In this document: in pieces, positions 19,772-30,311 of the stretch
Layout of the letters: each line of letters starts with the position of its first letter
Position numbering within the stretch: position 1 is the stretch's first letter
Assembly (NCBI RefSeq): GCF_000701425.1
Contig: NZ_JNIW01000006.1
Location: 1 to 64,000, forward strand
Origin: Deinococcus frigens DSM 12807
GTDB lineage: Bacteria; Deinococcota; Deinococci; Deinococcales; Deinococcaceae
Reading direction: 5' to 3'
DNA length: 64,000 bases
The notes under the pieces: generated by a model
Databases searched by the model: none
Told to the model about the DNA's origin: nothing
Seen by the model: only the letters and a program-made list of their open reading frames with translations
Position numbers and translations under genes: made by a program

Positions 19772-20031
19772 GTGGATCTCCTTTGCGTGAGTCGCCGTTT
19801 TGGTAACGGCTGGGCATTCAGTGAACGGACAGCGAACAGAGAACGGTGATGCCGTCTGTAACCTGCCTTCCGTTCGTGACGCCCATGCTGCCGCAGGGAC
19901 GGGCCACAAAAATGGCAGCCAGCTAAAGGCGGCCCTTTGCAAGCCTTTACCCAATCCTGAGCGGACTCGCACCACCGTTACACCCACTTTAAAAAGGTTG
20001 TGCGGCGGTTCACATCGGGCGCGCCATGAGA
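19772..20031. other. Long 5' region of the PRC-barrel gene
   Basis: About 260 bp without a gene, between the PRC-barrel start and a hairpin downstream of apgM. It has several A/T-rich stretches (for example around 19990) that could be promoter elements, but no consensus pair that I could defend. Confidence 0.3.
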
Positions 20032-20062
20032 GGGGCGGCAGGACACAGATGCCCGCCGCCCC
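20032..20062 (-). terminator. Hairpin after apgM
   Basis: A perfect 8-bp inverted repeat (GGGGCGGC at 20032-20039, GCCGCCCC at 20055-20062). It lies 70 bp beyond the apgM stop. It lacks a T-run, so termination efficiency is uncertain. Confidence 0.4.
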
Positions 20063-20131
20063 TTCCACCGCCACCCGATCTCATGCAGCCTTGAACCCAG
20101 CTCAAAAAATCAAACTGAGATGAACAATTTC

Positions 20132-21364
20132 TTATGCCCCGTACTTGTTCAGCTTCATGGCATTCGCCATTAAGATCGGCATCAGGTCCGTGCCGGGGCG
20201 CAGGCCGAGGCTTCCTTTCTGGGCCTCTTCCTCGGTGTAGCGGGTAGTCAGGTCCTTGCGCCCGTGATCGCTGCGGACCAGCACCGGCACCGGGTGCCAT
20301 GAGTGGCTGGACAGCTTGCTGGGCGTGCTGTGGTCCCCCACGATGCACAGCACGTCCGGCTTCAGCGCCAGAATGTCGGGCAGCAGCGCGTCGAACAGCT
20401 CGATCTTCTTGACCTTGGCCGCAAAATCGCCGTCCTCGGCGGTGCTGTCGGTCTTCTTGACATGGAAGAAGAAGAAGTCATACCTGTCCCAGTTCTCGGT
20501 CAGCACCCCCACCTTGCCGTCCAGCGCGTCTTCCTGGCCAGGCACGTCCAGCACGTCCATGCCCACCAGGCTCGCCAGCCCCTTGTACATGGGGTACGAG
20601 GCGATGCACGCAGCCCTGAGCTTGTAGGCGTCGTCGAAGCTGGGGAAATGCGGCACGTCGCTGTAGCCCCGGAACAGCACGCCGTTGACCTGGGCGTCGT
20701 CCTTCAGGAGGGCCTCGGCCCGCTCCACAAAGGCATTGACCAGTCCGGCGGTCTTGACGCTGGCGTCGTCGTGCGCCGTGGCCCTCAGCGGCTGCACCCC
20801 GGTGGCCTGCGGGTCCACGTCGCCCAGGTTCGCGCCCAGCACCTCGCCGCCCTGGGCGCGGAAGACCACCACGAAACGGTGCTCGGACTCGGTATAGATC
20901 TCCACCGGCACGCCATCGATCTCGGGAATGGCGGCCCCCAGCCGCGTCACGATCTCGGCGTTTTTCTCGTCGCTGGGGCGTCCGGCGCGGCGGTCTTCCA
21001 CCACGCGGCCCGCGCCCAGCGTGGCGAAGTTGCCGCGCACGGCCACATCGCCCTTGTTCAGCTTGACGCCGATGCCCACAGCGCTCAGCGCCCCGCGCCC
21101 CACCACGTAATGCAGCGGATCGTAGCCAAACAGGCTCAGGTGGCCGGGGCCGCTGCCGGGGGTGATCCCCGCGCCCACCAGTTCCACCTGTCCCAACTGC
21201 GACTGCGCCGCCAGCGCGTCCAGATTGGGCGTCTTCGCCGTCGCCAGCTCGGTCTCACCGTTCACCGTCAGCGGCAGGCCGCCCACGCCGTCCAGCACCA
21301 CCATCACGATCTTGCTCTCGGTCTTCTTGGACAGCCCACGGATCGTCTGCAACAGGTCACTCAT
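20132..21364 (-). CDS. apgM: 2,3-bisphosphoglycerate-independent phosphoglycerate mutase, archaeal type
   Basis: A 410-residue glycolytic enzyme of the alkaline phosphatase superfamily, interconverting 3- and 2-phosphoglycerate with two metal ions. Visible motifs: [12 protein letters not shown] (metal Asp), [16 protein letters not shown] (nucleophile Ser), [13 protein letters not shown] and [19 protein letters not shown] (metal His/Asp). The length fits the ApgM branch (about 400 residues) rather than bacterial GpmI (about 510). The start at 21364 has TACACT 7 nt upstream (21372-21377). Confidence 0.9.
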   Translation of the reverse strand: MSDLLQTIRGLSKKTESKIVMVVLDGVGGLPLTVNGETELATAKTPNLDALAAQSQLGQVELVGAGITPGSGPGHLSLFGYDPLHYVVGRGALSAVGIGVKLNKGDVAVRGNFATLGAGRVVEDRRAGRPSDEKNAEIVTRLGAAIPEIDGVPVEIYTESEHRFVVVFRAQGGEVLGANLGDVDPQATGVQPLRATAHDDASVKTAGLVNAFVERAEALLKDDAQVNGVLFRGYSDVPHFPSFDDAYKLRAACIASYPMYKGLASLVGMDVLDVPGQEDALDGKVGVLTENWDRYDFFFFHVKKTDSTAEDGDFAAKVKKIELFDALLPDILALKPDVLCIVGDHSTPSKLSSHSWHPVPVLVRSDHGRKDLTTRYTEEEAQKGSLGLRPGTDLMPILMANAMKLNKYGA

Positions 21365-21371
21365 GCCCCAC

Positions 21372-21377
21372 AGTGTA
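21372..21377 (-). promoter_or_regulatory. -10 box, leaderless-type, for apgM
   Basis: TACACT on the minus strand, 7 nt before the ATG at 21364. Confidence 0.45.
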
Positions 21378-21716
21378 CGCCGGACACTAAATAGGGGGCA
21401 GCGGAAGGCGAGAGGAGATGTAGTGGAAGCGGATTTGCTGTTCCACTCCCTTTCACGGAGGTTGCAAGGCGTCCGGCTCAGGCTTTTGGGGACGTTTTTC
21501 TTTGCCAGGAAGAGCCTGAAAGACGGTGCTGGTCAACTTTACCGAAGTGGCCTCTGAAGGCCATCGGGCGCGCAGCGGACGGGCCTTACGCCGCTTGACG
21601 GAGCGGGGCGTACGAGCAGGAACGCCCGCCTCCCGTCTGCGAAGTCCACAAACTCCTGTCCAGTGCAGCGCCCCCTCCCCTGGAGAGGCAGGGGGAGCAG
21701 GCCGCCCAACACGACC
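21378..21716. other. Gene-free region between apgM and trmH
   Basis: About 340 bp. It contains TCAGGCT near 21479 and AGCCTGA near 21510, which could pair around a long loop, and a C-run/G-run hairpin near 21670-21698. No open frame has a ribosome binding site or recognisable product. Confidence 0.3.
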
Positions 21717-22382
21717 TCAACCCAGCATCTGCCCCTGATCATCCAGCGCCGGATACGCCTCTCCCCGCTCCCGGTACATCGGAGCCAGCTCCGGGTACCC
21801 CCACTCGAAGGCCAGCCGCGCCAGCTCCTCTGGCGAGAGCTGGGGCGCGCCGTACAGCCCCGCCGCCAGCCGCTGCCGCTGCGCCTCGAACAGGATCGTC
21901 GCTGCCGCCACCGAGACGTTCAGGCTCGGCACCATGCCGAACATGGGGATGACGATGTTGCCGTCCGCCGCGTCCGCCGCCGCATCGGCCACGCCCCATT
22001 TTTCCGCGCCCAGCAGGACGCAGGTGGGGCGGGTGTAATCGGCCTCGCGGTAGTCCACGCTACGCTGCGACAGGTGGGTGGCGAGGACCTGCACGCCCTG
22101 GCCCTGCAATTCGCGCACCGCCCCCAGCGTGTCGGCGTGCATCTGCACCCGCACCCATTTGTGCGCGCTGCCGGAGGTGGCCTGGGAGGTGTTGCCCTCA
22201 AAGTCCAGCGGTTTGCCGCCCCCCGGCGGGACGGCGTGGGCAGTGAGCACCCCCACCGCGTCGCAGGTGCGGACGATGGCCGAGAGGTTGTGGGGCTTGT
22301 TGACCTGATCCATCAACACGGTCAGGGTGGGCTGGCGTTTGCTCAGCACCCGCAGAATCTTGGCGTAGCGCTCGGGGGTCAT
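21717..22382 (-). CDS. trmH: tRNA (guanosine-18-2'-O)-methyltransferase
   Basis: A 221-residue SPOUT-fold enzyme that methylates the 2'-O of G18 in the tRNA D-loop. Motif 1 ([14 protein letters not shown]) carries the catalytic Arg, motif 2 is LLGAEKWGV and motif 3 is [20 protein letters not shown]. The C-terminal extension with [19 protein letters not shown] fits TrmH. The start at 22382 has TACCCT 7 nt upstream (22390-22395). Confidence 0.9.
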   Translation of the reverse strand: MTPERYAKILRVLSKRQPTLTVLMDQVNKPHNLSAIVRTCDAVGVLTAHAVPPGGGKPLDFEGNTSQATSGSAHKWVRVQMHADTLGAVRELQGQGVQVLATHLSQRSVDYREADYTRPTCVLLGAEKWGVADAAADAADGNIVIPMFGMVPSLNVSVAAATILFEAQRQRLAAGLYGAPQLSPEELARLAFEWGYPELAPMYRERGEAYPALDDQGQMLG

Positions 22383-22389
22383 GGGGCCG

Positions 22390-22395
22390 AGGGTA
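22390..22395 (-). promoter_or_regulatory. -10 box, leaderless-type, for trmH
   Basis: TACCCT on the minus strand, 7 nt before the ATG at 22382. The 255 bp from here to the kinase gene contain no gene that I can support. Confidence 0.4.
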
Positions 22396-22650
22396 GCGCG
22401 TGGTCAGCCTGCTCAGTACCCGACAGTTTCCAAAGTTCCATCCAGGACAGCACTTTCAAGCTTTCGCTCAGCGTGCGTCGCCTGATGATCAGGATCAGAA
22501 CCCCCGTCTTGTGCAGCCAGGCGTGAGTACAACAGTCATGACAGGCCAGCAGCACGCAGGTCTGCGGCAGTCCTGTGATGTGTCACTCGTTTGGACATGG
22601 ACAGAAATCTCGTCCTGGACAGCCTCCAGAGAAAGTGTCGGGTACTGAGG

Positions 22651-23508
22651 TCAGCCTGGATACGGCGCGGCCAAGTCGCCCATCAGAGGCGATCTTACAC
22701 AGAGTTTCCGAGCGGTCCAGCCATCGTCACGGACTCCCCGGCCCAGATCGTGAAGTGCAGGACTCAGCAGATGCGCCCACCACAGCGGTGTCAGGAGCGC
22801 GAAGTCTTCATCGGTCAATGGAGTGTGTTCGGCATAGCCATGCACGACGTCGTCGTGGAGGCCGCGCCACGCGAGGGCAAATTCCTCAATGGGATCGGCG
22901 GGCCGGGCAAACTCGAAGTCCAACAGGCCCGTCCAGACGCCGCTTTGCACACGCAGATTCCACGGCGTGAAGTCACCGTGGATCAAGGTCTGGGGGCGGG
23001 CCGAAAAGTGAAGGCCTGTAAGTGCGGCGCGGGCGCGGTGCAGGTGCCAGCGGTACAGGCGCACGTCCGCCGGGTTGGTGGCTTCATGGGCATTCAGCAG
23101 GGCATCGGTGGCAGGCTCATTCAGAACGGCTTGCAGATCGCTCCAGCCGGGGCGGGGATGAGGCAAAGGAAGGTCACGCCAGCGGGCATGCAGTTCCGCC
23201 AGCCAGCGCCCCCGCGTGCGTGCCTCCTCGCGCGGGGCAGGATCGCCAGAAACGAAGCCGTGAAGGGACCACCACACGCCGTCCATAGACCAGGGGCCAC
23301 GCCTGAGGGTGGGCAAATCCAGTCCTGTACCGTCTATCAAACTCAGGATGCCCAACTCATACTGCACCTCTGCTTCGGGACCGTGCCAGCGGCGCAAAGT
23401 GGCCCTTTCTGTCCCGTCCCGGACCTGCCAGTGCTGATTCAGGCGGCCTCCCAGGTCTCCAGTCACCCGCAGATCCCAGGCGTCAAGCAGTGCCGGGGGC
23501 GGAGTCAT
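22651..23508 (-). CDS. Aminoglycoside phosphotransferase (APH)-family kinase
   Basis: A 285-residue small-molecule kinase-like protein. The Brenner motif is LIHGDFTPWNLRV (catalytic Asp and Asn), followed by the metal-binding LLDFEFA. The N-terminal lobe is shorter and less conserved. The ATG overlaps the stop of the MBL-fold gene by 4 bp, so the two are translated together. Family members phosphorylate antibiotics, choline, homoserine or sugars; nothing here picks a substrate, and resistance should not be assumed. Confidence 0.7.
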   Translation of the reverse strand: MTPPPALLDAWDLRVTGDLGGRLNQHWQVRDGTERATLRRWHGPEAEVQYELGILSLIDGTGLDLPTLRRGPWSMDGVWWSLHGFVSGDPAPREEARTRGRWLAELHARWRDLPLPHPRPGWSDLQAVLNEPATDALLNAHEATNPADVRLYRWHLHRARAALTGLHFSARPQTLIHGDFTPWNLRVQSGVWTGLLDFEFARPADPIEEFALAWRGLHDDVVHGYAEHTPLTDEDFALLTPLWWAHLLSPALHDLGRGVRDDGWTARKLCVRSPLMGDLAAPYPG

Positions 23509-24566
23509 GCCCGCACAAATAAAGCCGCCCCATCCTCCCGCCGAGTCGCCTGCAACTCCCCGCGCGCCGCCAGATATTCCGCCAGCGCCGCCGTCTGGTC
23601 CAGCAGCAGGATGGCCTGAATGGGCCGCAGTCGGGGGTGCAGCGCGTGGGTCAGATCGTGAATGGTGGTTGGCCCGGCGGCAGCGTCCAGCACGGCGCGC
23701 AGTTTGTCGTCGTAGCGGTCCCGGAGCTGCTGGATGCGCCCGCGCCAGTCGGGCATGGGGCCGTCGTGTCCGCCCAGCGCCACGCTCACGCCCTCCAGTT
23801 GCTCAATGTGGTCCAGCGACGCGAGGTAAGACCGCAGCCCCGCGCCCCGCTGAAAACGCTGGGGCATCAGCGGCGGCGAGTTGCGCGGCAGCAGGTGATC
23901 GGCACTGAGCAGCAGATCGTCCACGCGCAGGCAAATCTGCGAACCCTCGTGGCCGGGGGTATGGATCACGGTAAAGATGTCGTCCAGCACGTTGCCCTCA
24001 CGCAGGGGCGTCCGAACTTCCACTGTTTCCGGGAGCATGGTGTTGCGGGCGCGGCGGCGCAGGCGTTCGGCGTATTCGGCCCCCGTACCATTCTCAAGGC
24101 TGCCGCCGCCTGTCAGTCCCAGCCAGCGGATGTGGTCTTCCATCTCGGCCTGCCGCGCTGCCGGATCGCCATGTGGGTTTTCAATGGTCTGAGCGGCCCA
24201 CTCGTGCGCGGCGACGGGCGCGGCGGTTTTGCCCCGCACGAAGGGCAGCCCCGCCACATGGTCCGGGTGCGGGTGCGTGACCACCACGCGGCTCAGGGTT
24301 TCCCAGGACCACGCCTCGCCGTATTCGCTGCGAATGGCGTCCAGACCAGCTTCCAGCGCGGCGGTGCTGGCCTCGTGGCTGCCGCCAGTGTCCACCAGTG
24401 CGGTGTAGGTGGGCGCACTGGACTGGCCCCGCACTACCAGAAACACGTTGGCGGCAAAATGCGGAAAGGCGGGAACGCTCAGCGTGTAGACCCGCGTGCC
24501 GCCGGACGTGACGTGGCGTGCGGCTATCGCCGGGGGAGAGACTTGGCTGGAGGCAGGCGCGCTCAT
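23505..24566 (-). CDS. MBL-fold metallo-hydrolase
   Basis: A 353-residue metallo-beta-lactamase-fold hydrolase. The metal ligands are visible: THPHPDHVAGL (HxHxDH, about residue 97), HTPGHEGSQ, SADHLL and GGHDGP. The C-terminal winged-helix-like tail (about 300-345) resembles LACTB2/glyoxalase II-type proteins, which cleave thioesters or nucleic acids. The start at 24566 has TAGGGT 6 nt upstream. It is the first gene of a two-gene operon with the APH-like kinase. Confidence 0.8.
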   Translation of the reverse strand: MSAPASSQVSPPAIAARHVTSGGTRVYTLSVPAFPHFAANVFLVVRGQSSAPTYTALVDTGGSHEASTAALEAGLDAIRSEYGEAWSWETLSRVVVTHPHPDHVAGLPFVRGKTAAPVAAHEWAAQTIENPHGDPAARQAEMEDHIRWLGLTGGGSLENGTGAEYAERLRRRARNTMLPETVEVRTPLREGNVLDDIFTVIHTPGHEGSQICLRVDDLLLSADHLLPRNSPPLMPQRFQRGAGLRSYLASLDHIEQLEGVSVALGGHDGPMPDWRGRIQQLRDRYDDKLRAVLDAAAGPTTIHDLTHALHPRLRPIQAILLLDQTAALAEYLAARGELQATRREDGAALFVRA

Positions 24567-24572
24567 GGCCGC

Positions 24573-24578
24573 ACCCTA
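24573..24578 (-). promoter_or_regulatory. -10 box, leaderless-type, for the MBL-fold gene
   Basis: TAGGGT on the minus strand, 6 nt before the ATG at 24566. Confidence 0.4.
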
Positions 24579-24619
24579 GAGCAGCGGACCCGCAAAGAGT
24601 GTCACGCTGCCCGGCCCCT

Positions 24620-25412
24620 TTACTTGCAGCGGATGTCCTGACCGAACCATTTGTCCGAGAGTTTGACGTAGGTGCCGTCTTTCATCAGCCCCGCGAGTGC
24701 GCCGCTCAGGGCGTCGTGCAGGGCGGTGTTGCCTCTGGCGACGGCCCCGGCGTTGCGCTCGTTGCTGATGGCCTCGCCGATCAGGATCTTGCCTGCCTAC
24801 CCGGCGGTCTTGAGCATGTAGGCGACCACGGGGCCGTTGCTGGACCACGCGTCTACCCGGCCCGCCAGCAAGGCCGACAGGATGGTCTGGTCATTGGGAT
24901 AGGTGGGGACCTCCTTGATGCCGGGAATGGCGCTCAGCACCGGAATCTGCGCGGTCCCCACCTGCGTGTCCACCGTCTTGCCTGCCAGCGCCTGCCGGGT
25001 CAGCGGGCCGCCCGATCTCGCCACGATGTTCACGGTGGAGCAGTAATGCGGCGGCAGAAAATCCACTGCTTTCTGCCGGGTGGGTGTAATGGCGTGCGAG
25101 GCCATCACCGCGTCAAAGCGCCCCTGGTTCAACGAGATCAGCAGGTTGTCGAAGGGCTGCGCCACCCACTCCACCTTCAGGCCCAGCGCCTTGCCCAGCG
25201 CGTCTCCCAGGTCCACCTCAAAGCCCATCAGGGCCTTGCCCTCGTAAAAGTTGAAGGGAGGATAAGGCGGCCTCTGTTCCCAGTTTCAGCGTTCCTGCCG
25301 CCTTGATCTGGTTCAGGGTACGGGGAGCGGCCTGCGCGGTGACGGACAGCAGCAGGGCGGCACTGACCAGGGCAACGGGCAGGGCAGTGGGCAGGATGAA
25401 GGCTCGGTTCAT
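24620..25412 (-). pseudogene. Polar amino-acid ABC transporter substrate-binding protein, broken
   Basis: The ATG at 25412 has a GGAGG ribosome binding site and starts a signal peptide (MNRAFILPTALPVALVSAAL). The mature start TLNQIKAAGTLKLGTEAA is typical of SBP family 3. A single extra base in an A/T pair at 25264-25265 shifts the frame; without it the protein continues YPPFNFYEGKALMGFEVDLG. The rest is well conserved until an in-frame TAG at 24797-24799, after which the same frame goes on as AGKILIGEAISNERNAG and LSDKWFGQDIRCK to the true stop. No permease or ATPase gene is nearby. Confidence 0.75.
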
Positions 25413-25566
25413 GGTGAAACCTCCGGGCGGTGCAGCAGAGTTCTTACGGGGCGGCGGCGGGGCCAGAGGAAGGTGGGATGGTTGTTCCAGCATAGGCTCA
25501 ACAACAGCCCCTCTGCCTGAACCCAGTTGGCACTCTTCTGCCACATTCGGCAATAGAGATTCATAT

Positions 25567-25572
25567 TACACT
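25567..25572 (+). promoter_or_regulatory. -10 box, leaderless-type, for the AIM24 gene
   Basis: TACACT lies 6 nt before the ATG at 25579. Confidence 0.45.
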
Positions 25573-25578
25573 TTCGGC

Positions 25579-26346
25579 ATGACCCATATGCAGCTTGTGC
25601 AGGAGCAAAAAGGCGACGGCCTGACCTTCCGCATCCACGCGCTGACCCAGGTGATCCGCTACTCGGCGTCTACCGACGGCGAGCTGGCCGAGACGCGCCA
25701 GACGGACGGGCGCTTTACCGTGGAGGCGCAGCTTCACGGCTCCGGCGTGCTGATCGAGCCGGGGGCGTTTCAATACAGCCACGGCAATATTCAGGCCAAG
25801 GTGGAACAGCAGGCCAAAGGGGGTTTTCTGAGCCGGGCCATCGCCACCGCAGGCACCGGCGAGAGTGCCTTTGCCACCCGTTTCACCGGCCAGGGCAAGG
25901 TCTGGACCGAGCCGACGCGTAAGCACTTCATCATCGCGGAGTCCAGCGGCGCGAAGGGCGACGACATGATTCTGGACGACAAGGCGTTCTACATGGCCCA
26001 GGACACCATGCAACTGGGCACGCACACGCACAACTCGGTTGCCGGGGCGCTGTCGGGCAACGGGCTGCGCCAGCCCAAGCTGTCGGGCAGGGGCATCTTC
26101 GTGGTGGAATCCCCGGTGCCGGTCTCGGAGGTGGAAGTGATCGAACTGGGCGGCAGCGACAGCCTGATCGTCGACGGCGACCTGATGCTGATGTACAGCG
26201 CCTCGCTGAACGTGGAGCTGCGCCCGCTGGTACGTGGGTTGCGCAATGCCCTGCGGAGCGGTGAGGGCCTGGTGTTCATGATCAGCGGCCAGGGAACCGT
26301 GTTCCTGACGCCCACGCACCGCAACCTCTCGGCGGCGACGCTGTAG
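25579..26346 (+). CDS. AIM24 family protein
   Basis: A 255-residue beta-rich protein of the AIM24/TIGR00266 family. The family shows a jelly-roll-like fold with motifs such as GSGVLIEPGAF, LSGRGIFVVES, SLIVDGDLMLMY and SGEGLVFMISGQGTVFLTP, all present. Function in bacteria is unknown; a yeast relative is mitochondrial. The upstream frame to 25303 overlaps the divergent binding-protein gene and is not coding. The stop codon lies in the first unit of a 21-bp near-tandem repeat. Confidence 0.75.
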   Translation: MTHMQLVQEQKGDGLTFRIHALTQVIRYSASTDGELAETRQTDGRFTVEAQLHGSGVLIEPGAFQYSHGNIQAKVEQQAKGGFLSRAIATAGTGESAFATRFTGQGKVWTEPTRKHFIIAESSGAKGDDMILDDKAFYMAQDTMQLGTHTHNSVAGALSGNGLRQPKLSGRGIFVVESPVPVSEVEVIELGGSDSLIVDGDLMLMYSASLNVELRPLVRGLRNALRSGEGLVFMISGQGTVFLTPTHRNLSAATL

Positions 26347-26382
26347 CGCTCAGGTGGAAAGCTGTAGCACTCAGGCAGAAAG
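26341..26382 (+). repeat. 21-bp near-tandem duplication over the AIM24 stop codon
   Basis: Units 26341-26361 and 26362-26382 match at 18 of 21 positions. Both begin CTGTAGC, so the stop codon is duplicated. Confidence 0.6.
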
Positions 26383-26431
26383 ACAGGAAAGGGTGAAGAC
26401 GGACGCGCAGATAGGCCGCCTTCCCATGCTT

Positions 26432-26437
26432 TAGCCT
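26432..26437 (+). promoter_or_regulatory. -10 box, leaderless-type, for the 26445 gene
   Basis: TAGCCT lies 7 nt before the ATG at 26445. Confidence 0.4.
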
Positions 26438-26444
26438 GCCCTCC

Positions 26445-27032
26445 ATGTTGACCTTCGAGGAAGCCGCGCGGCGCGGAGAGGCAAAGGTGGGCGCGGAAGT
26501 GGTCCGGCTGGCGGCGCGGGGCGTGTGCGGCATGGTGGTGCCGCCGGAATTTGAGGAGGCCTTTTACCACAGCGTCAATCTGCCCGAGCAACTGGGCCGT
26601 CTGTTTACCCCGATTAACCCCACGCGTATCGACGAGGACGCCCTGGAAGACCTGACTGCACGGGCCGAGGCATTGATCCGCACCAGTTTTCTGATGGACG
26701 ACGCAATCCAGGTGTTTTACCGCGCGCTGGGTAACGCGGGCCTGGACAGCGGCGCGGTGCATGTGCGCCGCCCCGGTCACCTGGCCAGCGAGGAAGCGCA
26801 GGCCATGCCCCCCAGCACGGCAGCGTTGCAGGCGCTCAAGCGGCTATGGGCCAGCGACTGGGCTTTTGGCGCGGTGCTGGTGCGGCTGGACGAGACCGGG
26901 GGTGTGGGCCTGGACGCCCGTCCCACCCTGATTCTGCCGGGGTTGACCGGCACGCCGGACCCGGTGCTGGCCGAGGCGCTGGGCGTGCAGACCGCCTGGG
27001 TCAACGAAACAGGGTTAGTTGGCCTGCCTTGA
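26445..27032 (+). CDS. Protein of unknown function upstream of an MFS gene
   Basis: A 195-residue soluble protein without signal peptide. The N-terminal half is acidic and helical ([33 protein letters not shown]). The C-terminal half alternates strands ([20 protein letters not shown]). No recognised motif. Its stop overlaps the TTG start of the MFS gene (TTGA), so the two are translationally coupled, which suggests a shared role. Confidence 0.6.
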   Translation: MLTFEEAARRGEAKVGAEVVRLAARGVCGMVVPPEFEEAFYHSVNLPEQLGRLFTPINPTRIDEDALEDLTARAEALIRTSFLMDDAIQVFYRALGNAGLDSGAVHVRRPGHLASEEAQAMPPSTAALQALKRLWASDWAFGAVLVRLDETGGVGLDARPTLILPGLTGTPDPVLAEALGVQTAWVNETGLVGLP

Positions 27033-28198
27033 GCGCCCGCCGGGAGGCCCCACCCCCGCTGCTGTTCGCGGCGCTGGGCACGCTGGTCTTCCTGAACGTC
27101 TACGCGCCCCAGAGCCTGCTGCCGGTGCTGGCGCAGGAGTTCGGCGCGGGCGCGGCGCAGATCGGTTTTGTGGTGGGCGCGACGACCCTGGCGATGGCGC
27201 TGGCCTCGCCGCTGGTGGGCGTGCTGGCCGACGCGCTGGGCCGCCGGGGGGTGGTGGTCTGGGCCTTCGCGTTGCTGACCGCTCCTGCCGTGTTGGCCGT
27301 CTTCGCGCCCACGCTGGCCGCCCTGAACGCTGCCCGCTTTGCCCAGGGGCTGCTGATTCCCGGCGTGATGGTGGCCCTGAACGCCTATGTGGCCGAGGAA
27401 GTGCCGCCCGCCGGACGCGCCCGCGCGCTGACGCTGTACGTGACCGGTACGGTGCTGGGCGGTTTCCTGGGTCGCTTTCTGGCCGGATTGGTGGCCGTGC
27501 GCTGGGGCTGGCACGCGGCGTTCTGGCTGCTGGCCGTGGCCTCGCTGATCGGGTGTGGGCTGGCCCGCGCCGGGTTGCCCGCCGAACGGAACTTTAGCCC
27601 CCAGACAAACGGGCGCGCGGTGCTGGAAGGCCTGAACGCACATCTGCGAAATCCAGCGCTGCTGGCGACGTGTGCGGTGGGCTTTCTGATCCTGTTCACC
27701 CTGGTGGGCCTGTTCAATACGCTGACATTGCGGCTGGCGGCAGTCCCCTACCTTCTGAACACCGCCCAGACCGGACTGATCTTTGCCGTTTACCTCCTGG
27801 GCGTGGTTATTACGCCAGTGGCCGGACCGCTGCTGGCCCTGCGTGGTCCCCGTATCGCGCTGCTGACTGCGGTGGGGGCCAGCCTTGCGGGGCTGCTGCT
27901 GACGCTGGCCGCGCCGCTGCCCCTGATCGTTGTGGGCGTGGCGGCGGGGGCCTGCGGCGTGTTCCTGGCCCAGTCTGCCGCGCTGGCCGCCGTGCAGCGC
28001 GAGGTTACGCGGGCGCGCAGCCTGGCGTCGGGGCTGTACCACGCGGCCTATTACGGTGGGGCCGCCGCCGCCAGCATCCTGGCGGGATACGCCTACGAGG
28101 GTGGGGGCTGGCTGTCAGTCGTCCTGCTGGTCACGGGCAGTATGGCGCTGGCGGGCGTCGTCGGACTGCTGGGCTGGCGCAAAACTGAGGCGGCCTGA
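27029..28198 (+). CDS. MFS transporter
   Basis: A 389-residue membrane protein with 12 predicted hydrophobic segments. The loop between segments 2 and 3 has the MFS signature ([15 protein letters not shown]), and [22 protein letters not shown] is the motif-B-like segment 4. It resembles drug:H+ antiporters (YnfM/Bcr-like); the substrate is unknown. The TTG at 27029 is the only start that gives a normal N-terminus, and it overlaps the preceding stop. An in-frame extension to 26846 lies inside the upstream gene. Confidence 0.8.
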   Translation: MSARREAPPPLLFAALGTLVFLNVYAPQSLLPVLAQEFGAGAAQIGFVVGATTLAMALASPLVGVLADALGRRGVVVWAFALLTAPAVLAVFAPTLAALNAARFAQGLLIPGVMVALNAYVAEEVPPAGRARALTLYVTGTVLGGFLGRFLAGLVAVRWGWHAAFWLLAVASLIGCGLARAGLPAERNFSPQTNGRAVLEGLNAHLRNPALLATCAVGFLILFTLVGLFNTLTLRLAAVPYLLNTAQTGLIFAVYLLGVVITPVAGPLLALRGPRIALLTAVGASLAGLLLTLAAPLPLIVVGVAAGACGVFLAQSAALAAVQREVTRARSLASGLYHAAYYGGAAAASILAGYAYEGGGWLSVVLLVTGSMALAGVVGLLGWRKTEAA

Positions 28199-28200
28199 GC

Positions 28201-28206
28201 TAGCCT
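28201..28206 (+). promoter_or_regulatory. -10 box, leaderless-type, for the crotonase gene
   Basis: TAGCCT lies 6 nt before the ATG at 28213, immediately after the MFS stop. Confidence 0.45.
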
Positions 28207-28212
28207 CACGCC

Positions 28213-29049
<837 letters not shown>

Positions 29050-29228
29050 GGGCGGTCCAACCGTCCAAAAGGCGAGAAGTCTGATGGCCAGAGAAAAAAG
29101 CGTCCAGACGTTCAGACCTCTAGATGTTCTGGACTACGGACTGTTCCCCCCAGAGGAACGCCCCCTGCCCACCCCCGCCCGCGCCGCGTTATGGTGGGCT
29201 GAACACAATCACCCCAGGAGGAACTCTT

Positions 29229-30221
29229 ATGGCGAACAAAGAACCCATCCGTGTGGCCGTCACCGGCGCAGCGGGCCAGATCGGCTATAGCCTGCTGTTC
29301 CGCATCGCGTCCGGCGACATGCTGGGCAAGGACCAGCCCGTGATCCTGCAACTGCTGGAAGTGACTCCGGCCCTCAAGGCGCTGCAAGGCGTGGTCATGG
29401 AGCTGCGTGACTGCGCCTTTCCGCTGCTCTCGGATATCGTGACCAGCGATGATCCCAACGTGGCCTTTAAGGACGCCGATTACGCCCTATTGGTGGGCGC
29501 GATGCCGCGCAAGGCGGGCATGGAGCGCGGCGATCTGCTGTCGGCCAACGGCGGCATCTTCAAACCCCAGGGTGAGGCGCTGAACAAGGTGGCCAGCCGG
29601 AGTGTGAAGGTCTTGGTGGTGGGCAACCCTGCCAATACCAACGCGCTGATTGCCCAGCAGAACGCCCCCGATCTGGACCCCGGACAGTTCACGGCGATGG
29701 TGCGTCTGGACCACAACCGCGCCGTGTCACAACTGGCCGAGAAGACCGGCCAGCCCGTGACCGCCATCCAGAACCTGACCATCTGGGGCAACCACTCCAG
29801 CACCCAGTACCCGGACCTGAGCGCGGCCACTGTGGACGGCAAGCCCGCCCTGGAGCTGGTGGACCGCGAGTGGTACGAAAAGGAGTACATCCCCACCGTC
29901 GCCAAGCGCGGTGCGGCGATTATCGAGGCGCGCGGGGCCAGCAGCGCAGCCAGCGCGGCAAGTGCGGCGATTGACCACATGCACGACTGGGCGCTGGGCA
30001 CCCCGGACGGCCAGTGGGTCAGCATGGGTATTCCGTCGGACGGCAGCTACGGCGTCCCCGAGGGGCTGATCTACGGTTTCCCGGTCAAGTGCGCGGGTGG
30101 CAAATACGAGATCGTGCAGGGCCTGGACGTGCCGGACTTCAGCCGGGGCAAGATGGACGCCACGGCGCAGGAGCTGACCGAAGAGCGCGATGAGGTTCGC
30201 AAGCTCGGCCTGGTCAAGTAA
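29229..30221 (+). CDS. mdh: Malate dehydrogenase
   Basis: A 330-residue NAD-dependent TCA-cycle enzyme. It begins with the dinucleotide-binding [17 protein letters not shown]. The substrate-binding Arg residues lie in [22 protein letters not shown] is conserved, and the catalytic His is in [12 protein letters not shown]. The length and the GAAGQIGY start fit the type related to cytosolic MDH found in Thermus and Deinococcus. A strong AGGAGG ribosome binding site precedes the ATG at 29229. It converges on the GDP-fucose genes. Confidence 0.93.
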   Translation: MANKEPIRVAVTGAAGQIGYSLLFRIASGDMLGKDQPVILQLLEVTPALKALQGVVMELRDCAFPLLSDIVTSDDPNVAFKDADYALLVGAMPRKAGMERGDLLSANGGIFKPQGEALNKVASRSVKVLVVGNPANTNALIAQQNAPDLDPGQFTAMVRLDHNRAVSQLAEKTGQPVTAIQNLTIWGNHSSTQYPDLSAATVDGKPALELVDREWYEKEYIPTVAKRGAAIIEARGASSAASAASAAIDHMHDWALGTPDGQWVSMGIPSDGSYGVPEGLIYGFPVKCAGGKYEIVQGLDVPDFSRGKMDATAQELTEERDEVRKLGLVK

Positions 30222-30311
30222 TCGGGAGATAGTAAGGAGAGGGCCGGGCTGGCGTGCCTGACCCCCTCTTTCTACGTCGCCCTGTACGGCGGCACCACTA
30301 CGCCAGCGCCA

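Noticed and set aside
22651..23508. Antibiotic-resistance gene
   Set aside because: The APH fold alone does not show resistance. The sequence is distant from known resistance enzymes and sits in an ordinary chromosomal operon.
25303..25578. N-terminal extension of the AIM24 gene
   Set aside because: It overlaps the divergent binding-protein start. Similarity and the -10 box fit the ATG at 25579.
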